Below, in pieces: positions 33,361 to 37,589 of a DNA stretch of 37,589 nt (its first letter is position 1; every line of letters begins with the position of its first letter). Below the pieces are notes generated by a model, which saw only the letters and a program-made list of their open reading frames with translations, was not told the origin of the DNA and did no database searches. Where the stretch lies: assembly GCA_964472315.1 (NCBI GenBank), contig CAYYJS010000032.1, positions 1-37,589 of the forward strand, in the 5' to 3' direction. Position numbers and translations under genes: made by a program. The stretch comes from CAYYJS01 sp964472315. GTDB lineage: Bacteria; Verrucomicrobiota; Kiritimatiellia; UBA8416.

Positions 33361-33612
33361 GAATCTGGAAGCCGCAGGAGTCCCGTTTCCTTTTTGGGAC
33401 TCCTACCACCCCTCCGTCACCCCGTCGCCGGTGCTGACCGGGTCGCGCTGGTCACCTTGGTGCTGGTTTTCCGCCTTGGGCGTCGCCGCGATGATGCCGT
33501 CGGCCGCCCTTTTGGGGTCTCGTAGGGCAGGAAGCCGCTCGGCAGCATGTATTCGGCGAAACCTATGGGCAAGAGCCAGCCTTCGACGGTGCTATCACGC
33601 CCATCCTCGCCG
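33272..33612. repeat. 341-bp direct repeat, copy 1
   Basis: It matches 36208-36548 at a constant offset of 2936 with no gap. The first 150 bp or so are identical, including the hairpin AGGAGTCCC/GGGACTCCT near 33377-33405. The remaining part carries scattered mismatches. That part corresponds, on the minus strand, to the last 63 codons or so of the gene intact near copy 2; here the frame is closed by a stop just upstream, so copy 1 holds only a truncated version. Confidence 0.9.
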
Positions 33613-33656
33613 CCGTGTCATATGCCGCTCGACGCGGATGCCGTGTCGCGTACACG

Positions 33657-33794
33657 TCAGCCAACCCGGGTTGCGAGCATGGACAGACCGATGTCGGTCT
33701 TGCCGGCCTCCACATAGGCCAGCCGGGCCCGTACCGTTACGCCCAGCAACAGATCGCCAACCCCGAGACCGGCACGTCCGGCATAGGGGACTTG
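33657..33794 (-). pseudogene. Coding-like fragment between repeat copy 1 and the Sel1 gene
   Basis: One minus-strand frame reads GVGDLLLGVTVRARLAYVEA, then GKTDIGLSMLATRVG and a stop. It looks like the end of a protein but has no start codon or ribosome site and begins at the edge of the Sel1 gene. I do not recognise the family. It may be chance. Confidence 0.25.
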
Positions 33795-34931
33795 TCATTC
33801 TTGATGCAGTGGTTGCACGTCCTCATCATATATAAGACGGCCCGCGCTACTCCAAATGCGAAGGGTGTTCGGCTCCGATTCAAACTGTGCCGCATCTTGG
33901 TAGTAGGCACGCGCACGCTGCTCGTCCAGTGCGACGCCAATTCCATGTTCGTAGTGCCAAGCAATCTGGCGAAAAGCATCCGTGAATCCCTTTGCCGCAG
34001 AGGCCGCAAAGAGTTGTGCGGTGCGGCCTATACTGAGCGACACGCCGCAACCGAACTTGTAGCAGTTGGCCAGAGCAAATAGGGCTGGGCCGTAGTCTTG
34101 CTCAGCAGCTCTCTGGAACCAAAAAGCAGATTCGATGTCGCAAACATTCGCCGCCGCGTCACACAGATGGCCGACCACCTGCGAGTCAAGGGGTATGGGA
34201 TAGGTTTTTTCGAATGCTCGGTCTCCCCTTCTCAACATCTCTTTGGCGTGTTCGCTGACATGCTCACATACGTAGCCCTGCAAGGTCTGAGCCCACGGGC
34301 TTCCGCCGTTCGCTGCCAAATGACACAGGTCTCGTGCTTCATCGGACGCGTAGAAATACCAGTCGATTTCCCAATTTGGCGCTGCGGTGTTGTAGAGCAG
34401 CCCTGCGAGGCGCAGTTGCGCGTCAATAGATCCACCGGCGATACATCTCCGGTAGAGGGCCTCTGCCCGAACAACATCGCGCTTGCAGCCTGTCCCGGTC
34501 TCCATGCACACGCCCAGCGCGCATGTTGCGCGGGCGTGTGCCTGGTCTGCAGCCCTCTCGTACCACGCCACCGCCTCTCGATCGCAACTTCCCAGACATA
34601 GGCCGCCATCTATGCTGGCTTGATACGAGTAGTTGACGTCGGGGCTTTCGTGTTGGGCACTTGGAAACTCAATCTCGTGCCAGTATGCCTGCACAGACTT
34701 GTGGTCATCCCGTTCGATGGATTCTCCGAAACCATCCGGCAATTTTGTCTCGCGCGCCTCTGCCCGGAGGTAACACTGAGCCGCCTCTTTCCTGCCGTCG
34801 CCACAGAGATCTGAGAATGCCTTGCCCATCGCATACTGGGCTTCCGCGAGGCCACGCATAGCAGCAGGGAAGTAGAGTTCTATCGCATGTTCAATGGTCT
34901 TGGGGCGGGTTTCTGATGAGTCGCTCATCTC
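33795..34931 (-). CDS. Sel1-repeat protein
   Basis: Sel1-like helical repeats run through most of this protein. Examples are AEAQYAMGKAFSDLCGDGRK, AVAWYERAADQAHARATCAL and RAYYQDAAQFE near the end; the Gly-x-Gly turns (METGTGC, YKFGCGV, EHGIGVALD) are typical. Sel1 proteins are scaffolds and occur in some defence and toxin loci. The start is uncertain: ATG 34931 (MSDSSETRPKT) gives a protein beginning just before the repeats, while the frame is open to 35075. No strong ribosome site exists for either. It is convergent with nothing and lies inside the two repeat copies. Confidence 0.7.
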   Translation of the reverse strand, partial: EMSDSSETRPKTIEHAIELYFPAAMRGLAEAQYAMGKAFSDLCGDGRKEAAQCYLRAEARETKLPDGFGESIERDDHKSVQAYWHEIEFPSAQHESPDVNYSYQASIDGGLCLGSCDREAVAWYERAADQAHARATCALGVCMETGTGCKRDVVRAEALYRRCIAGGSIDAQLRLAGLLYNTAAPNWEIDWYFYASDEARDLCHLAANGGSPWAQTLQGYVCEHVSEHAKEMLRRGDRAFEKTYPIPLDSQVVGHLCDAAANVCDIESAFWFQRAAEQDYGPALFALANCYKFGCGVSLSIGRTAQLFAASAAKGFTDAFRQIAWHYEHGIGVALDEQRARAYYQDAAQFESEPNTLRIWSSAGRLIYDEDVQPLHQE

Positions 34932-35138
34932 TGTCCGTATCTGTGATGTCCGTCTCGCCTGAATGCCAATCCCGCGATGCATGTTGGGATCTTCGCTATC
35001 TAGATACACTGTGGAGATTTCTTCAAGGCCGCACACCCCGAAAATCCCCTCTCTCTTGCTCTTTTCTCCAACCACCTGCGTGACGAATGCTTTGGCCTTT
35101 CGCGATCACCATCTAGCCTTCACCTCCAAATGCTCATA

Positions 35139-35273
35139 TCACTTGTCGTTCAATGCTAGAATGAGCGGCAGAGCCCCGCATGCTTTGCATCTGGCGCGGT
35201 TTGTTCCATATCCAATGAGGGACAGTGTAACGAGTCCAAGAAGGCCGTAAAGCACATAACAAGAGGCAATCAA
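35139..35273 (-). CDS. Possible small membrane protein with CxxC
   Basis: A minus-strand frame starting at TTG 35273 encodes 44 residues: one transmembrane helix (VLYGLLGLVTLSLIGYG) followed by a basic stretch and CKAC. The start codon is weak and no clear ribosome site is present, so the call is tentative. It otherwise occupies a gap between the Sel1 and DUF2971 genes. Confidence 0.25.
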   Translation of the reverse strand: MIASCYVLYGLLGLVTLSLIGYGTNRARCKACGALPLILALNDK

Positions 35274-35400
35274 TCAGGCACTCGAGCATCGAGGATCATT
35301 GAGCAGTCTATCGTCGATCCTGCTCCAAGGAGCATTGGCCGATCAGTGCGTAGAACAAAGCGTGTTGACGAAGATGCGCGGACGCCGCTATATCTGCTGC

Positions 35401-36141
35401 ATGGCTGAAGCAGGAATGAACACTGAGACGATCACACTCTACAGATTTATGCCGCTGAAACACCTACAGCAGTCATTGGCGCGTCGACGGTTCAAGGTTA
35501 CTCCGCCGGACCAACTGAATGACCCATTCGAATCGTATCCGGGAGTACTCAACCTTGACGTTCGTGGCGTCGATGACCGCACACGAGGTCTTAGCGAGAA
35601 ATACATGAAACGCGCGTCGACCGGGTTTGCCATCGACAGCTATTCAGCAACTTGCAGCAGCCCCCTTCTATGGGCGCACTACGCAGACAAGCATCGGGGA
35701 GTCGCTCTTTGTTTCGAGATGCCCTTGGACAACGCACTCGTTGCCGTTCGATACTCCCGTCAACGCCCATGCTTTGATGCTCGCTTGGTGAATTCCGATA
35801 CTCCCGAAGTCTCCAAGGAGGCGCTGCATAGAGCTGCATTGGCGGCGGGCACGACCAAGAGTCTTGAATGGGCTTATGAAGAAGAGTACCGGCGGTTGAT
35901 AGACCTGAGCAAAGCAGATGGAGAACCTGAGTACCCGGACGGCCCCACCCTTTACTTCTGTGGTATGCCTGCGGATCACCTTTCAGGGATAATTTTGGGA
36001 ATGGAATGCGCATGCACCCACGGGGAAGCAAAGGCGATTCTGGTTAGCGCGGGATTCGTGGCCGACATCCCAATAGGCAAGGCGCAGAGACATGGCTCAG
36101 AGTTCACCGTTGTAATCAACTGGATCCAATCCCCGTCCTAG
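35401..36141 (+). CDS. DUF2971-family protein
   Basis: The family pattern is clear: TLYRFMPLKHLQQSL near the start, then FKVTPPDQLNDPFE, and CSSPLLWAHYADKHRGVALC with FE following. DUF2971 proteins are of unknown biochemical function and are common in defence islands and mobile elements. There is no signal or membrane segment. The start is uncertain: ATG 35401 and ATG 35416 both lie just before the conserved region, and the frame is open from 35299; none has a convincing ribosome site. The gene lies between the two 341-bp repeats and diverges from the Sel1 gene. Confidence 0.75.
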   Translation: MAEAGMNTETITLYRFMPLKHLQQSLARRRFKVTPPDQLNDPFESYPGVLNLDVRGVDDRTRGLSEKYMKRASTGFAIDSYSATCSSPLLWAHYADKHRGVALCFEMPLDNALVAVRYSRQRPCFDARLVNSDTPEVSKEALHRAALAAGTTKSLEWAYEEEYRRLIDLSKADGEPEYPDGPTLYFCGMPADHLSGIILGMECACTHGEAKAILVSAGFVADIPIGKAQRHGSEFTVVINWIQSPS

Positions 36142-36207
36142 ATCCCGCGCCACTGTCTTTCTTTCGGCCATCCAGTTGCGCACTTCGCGCCTCAGGTTCT
36201 CGCATTG

Positions 36208-36548
36208 CCGCACCGTTCCGTGTCCGCAAACGCCCGCCGCCGGACAGGCGAGGTAGCTGGTACCCGGCCGCGGCCAAGGCCGTGGGGGTCTGGCAAGAAT
36301 CTGGAAGCCGCAGGAGTCCCGTTTCCTTTTTGGGACTCCTACCACCCCTCCGTCACCTCGCCGACGGTGCCGGCCGGGTCGCGCTGGTCACCTTGGTGCT
36401 GGTTTTCCGCCTTGGGCGTCGCCGAGATGATGCCGTTGGCCGCTCCTTGGGGATATCGCAGGGTCGGAAGTCGCCCAGCAGCATGTATTCGGCGAAACTC
36501 ATAAGCAAAAACCAGCCTTCGACGGTGCTATCACGCCCATCCTCGCCG
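36208..36548. repeat. 341-bp direct repeat, copy 2
   Basis: It is gapless with 33272-33612. About 150 bp at its left (36208-36357) are identical to copy 1 and include the 9-bp-stem hairpin near 36313-36341. The right part overlaps the 3' end of the hypothetical gene at 36353-36814. The identical segment is the non-coding side, which is unusual. Confidence 0.9.
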
Positions 36549-36814
36549 GCGACCTCGGTTTCACGCCGCCGATCGCTGCGCAACCGGTATGTGATAGCAG
36601 GCCAGCAGGCAATAGGATGCCACTCCACCGCATCGGCATGGATGGAAACGCGCCAACCGTGGACTACCCACCCGAAGAACTGGCCAGTCTCGTGCCATGC
36701 GGGCACACCTTTGACCGCAGGGGCGATTGCCGGCCGCTGGGCGTTGATTCGAGTCACGGCGGCACGGCCAGAAAGGCAGTGCCTTCGTACACTCTCGGGT
36801 GCGGTGCCGGCCAT
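36353..36814 (-). CDS. Hypothetical protein whose 3' end is duplicated in repeat copy 1
   Basis: This 153-residue frame is not recognised. The middle looks protein-like (ETGQFFGWVVHGWRVSIHAD, then AVEWHPIACWPAITYRL), and the last 63 residues (EDGRDSTVEGW to ATRPAPSAR) recur with about 20 substitutions in copy 1, ending at the same stop position. A stop conserved in place between two copies argues for a real coding end. The basic tail (SSRRRPRRKTSTK) suggests nucleic-acid binding. The start at 36814 lacks a clear ribosome site. Confidence 0.45.
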   Translation of the reverse strand: MAGTAPESVRRHCLSGRAAVTRINAQRPAIAPAVKGVPAWHETGQFFGWVVHGWRVSIHADAVEWHPIACWPAITYRLRSDRRRETEVAGEDGRDSTVEGWFLLMSFAEYMLLGDFRPCDIPKERPTASSRRRPRRKTSTKVTSATRPAPSAR

Positions 36815-37186
36815 GGGGGGCGTTGGTCAGCAGGGCATCACGGATTGCGGCCCCACAACCGGGGATGGGGTGCCTCGGCGGCCCGTGCTCCGTCAGCATG
36901 CCACGAATTCGACGTACGGCCGCCGCGCTGGCCGGTCAGGCGCCCGAGAGAGACGCCGGCCTTGTCTCGGGACGTCCCGAGCGCCCGGCGCGTCCTGGGG
37001 GCGTTCTGCGCGTTCAGGCACGGGTTGGACTGCAACGGCATCCATGGCTCACAGACACCCAGTCTGTGGCTTATTGTGGCTTGAAAGCGGCAACCTGGGT
37101 CAGAACATACGCGGACGGACGCGGACACAATAAGAAACGACAGAACCGCGAAACCCTTGCCAGTATTGGCGAAAACGCATGTTTTC
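36815..37186. other. Right end of the island without a supported gene
   Basis: No convincing gene is visible. The stretch holds a perfect 16-bp palindrome CTCGGGACGTCCCGAG (36966-36981), a hairpin CACAGAC/GTCTGTG (37050-37068) that overlaps the arm-type repeat, and an inverted partial arm site (37126-37134). Confidence 0.6.
37065..37084. repeat. Candidate integrase arm-type site, right end
   Basis: TGTGGCTTATTGTGGCTTGA differs from 15054-15073 at one base and has the same orientation. A 9-bp inverted copy (CACAATAAG) is at 37126-37134. The site lies 103 bp inside the right attachment repeat. Confidence 0.5.
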
Positions 37187-37274
<88 letters not shown>

Positions 37275-37377
37275 ACAACGGAAAGCAATCGCCCCGGAGG
37301 GCGGTTGGTATCGTTCCGGCGACAACCAGCCTGATGGGCGCGTCGGCCGGCTGGTCAGGCACGGCATCGGCGTCGGC

Positions 37378-37452
37378 TGGAGCGAGCGAAGGGATTTGAA
37401 CCCTCGACAGCCACCTTGGCAAGGTGGAGCTCTACCACTGAGCTACGCTCGC
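37378..37452 (-). tRNA. tRNA-Gly (anticodon GCC)
   Basis: This is a 75-nt cloverleaf with encoded CCA. Acceptor GCGAGCG pairs with CGCTCGC, anticodon stem CCACC/GGTGG encloses loop TTGCCAA, and the T loop is TTCAAAT. It lies upstream of tRNA-Lys on the same strand, so the two are probably co-transcribed. Confidence 0.96.
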
Positions 37453-37471
37453 ATCACCAAAACGGGCACGT

Positions 37472-37499
37472 AATCTAGCGATTTAAACTCGTATTGCAA
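37472..37499 (-). promoter_or_regulatory. Promoter of the tRNA-Gly/tRNA-Lys unit
   Basis: On the minus strand TTGCAA (37494-37499) and TAGATT (37472-37477) are 16 bp apart. The predicted start, near 37465, is about a dozen bases before the tRNA-Gly 5' end. Confidence 0.55.
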
Positions 37500-37589
37500 C
37501 ACCTTTTTTTGGCTGGCTTCCGCCCCGCATGATTTTTTCTGGAGGATGCATGGAGGCCGCATCAGTCATGTGAACTTGTGACGTCTTTG

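Noticed and set aside
36097..36345. Minus-strand frame with the run CENLRREVRNWMAERKTVAR
   Set aside because: This short run looks protein-like and faintly like part of a transposase. But the frame is otherwise Pro/Arg-rich repeat sequence and the antisense of the DUF2971 gene end, with no ribosome site.
33272..36548. Composite transposon bounded by insertion sequences
   Set aside because: The 341-bp repeats have no terminal inverted repeats, no target duplication I can see and no transposase motif. They are direct and partly non-coding.
37537..37570. Short frame ATGGAGGCC near the right edge
   Set aside because: It stops after seven codons and has no context.

Overview
The window is GC-rich Gram-negative chromosome from the PVC superphylum. 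The best marker is a 51-residue basic protein at 4472-4627 that matches the small basic protein family I know only from Verrucomicrobia, Chlamydiae and relatives. Outer-membrane genes (an RND exporter, a LolA-like protein and a beta-barrel) show a second membrane. Kiritimatiellota or a nearby verrucomicrobial lineage is my best guess, but it is inference.

Positions 1-14,950 are ordinary core chromosome: carA (partial), a cell-wall amidase, a TPR protein, a DEDDh exonuclease, the small basic protein, an SH3-domain secreted protein, ispH, a polytopic membrane protein, and a three-gene envelope operon (RND exporter, LolA-like carrier, outer-membrane barrel). A coding relic and a Phd/RelE-type toxin-antitoxin pair follow, ending 38 bp before the island.

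Positions 14,955-37,248 are a genomic island of about 22.3 kb inserted in the 3' half of a tRNA-Lys(CTT) gene. It is bounded by 62-bp direct repeats. The right copy completes the functional tRNA; the left copy is the displaced 3' fragment. A tyrosine recombinase lies just inside the left end. A minus-strand block carries an AEP primase/DUF3987 protein, an AlpA-like HTH protein and other small genes, as in phage satellites or integrative elements. I see no capsid, tail, portal or relaxase gene.

The island's main cargo is a tightly packed, co-directional six-gene operon at 22,888-31,711: a single-HKD phospholipase-D-type nuclease, an AAA ATPase, a HerA/DUF87 ATPase, an unrecognised protein, an 1172-residue Eco57I/PglX-like N6-adenine methyltransferase with an NFPY motif, and a protein with two tandem PC4-like repeats. 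The last two proteins share a C-terminal domain, which suggests they act in one complex. The gene set resembles BREX, DISARM and type IIG logic but lacks their hallmark genes. I judge it a candidate uncharacterised anti-phage or DNA-modification system. A broken HTH gene precedes it, and a truncated secreted-protein gene abuts its last stop codon, marking a likely module edge.

The right part of the island (31.7-37.2 kb) is a patchwork of visibly more AT-rich genes: two unknown proteins, a Sel1-repeat protein and a DUF2971 protein. Two gapless 341-bp direct-repeat copies lie around the last two. Beyond the island are the intact tRNA-Lys and an upstream tRNA-Gly(GCC), both on the minus strand.
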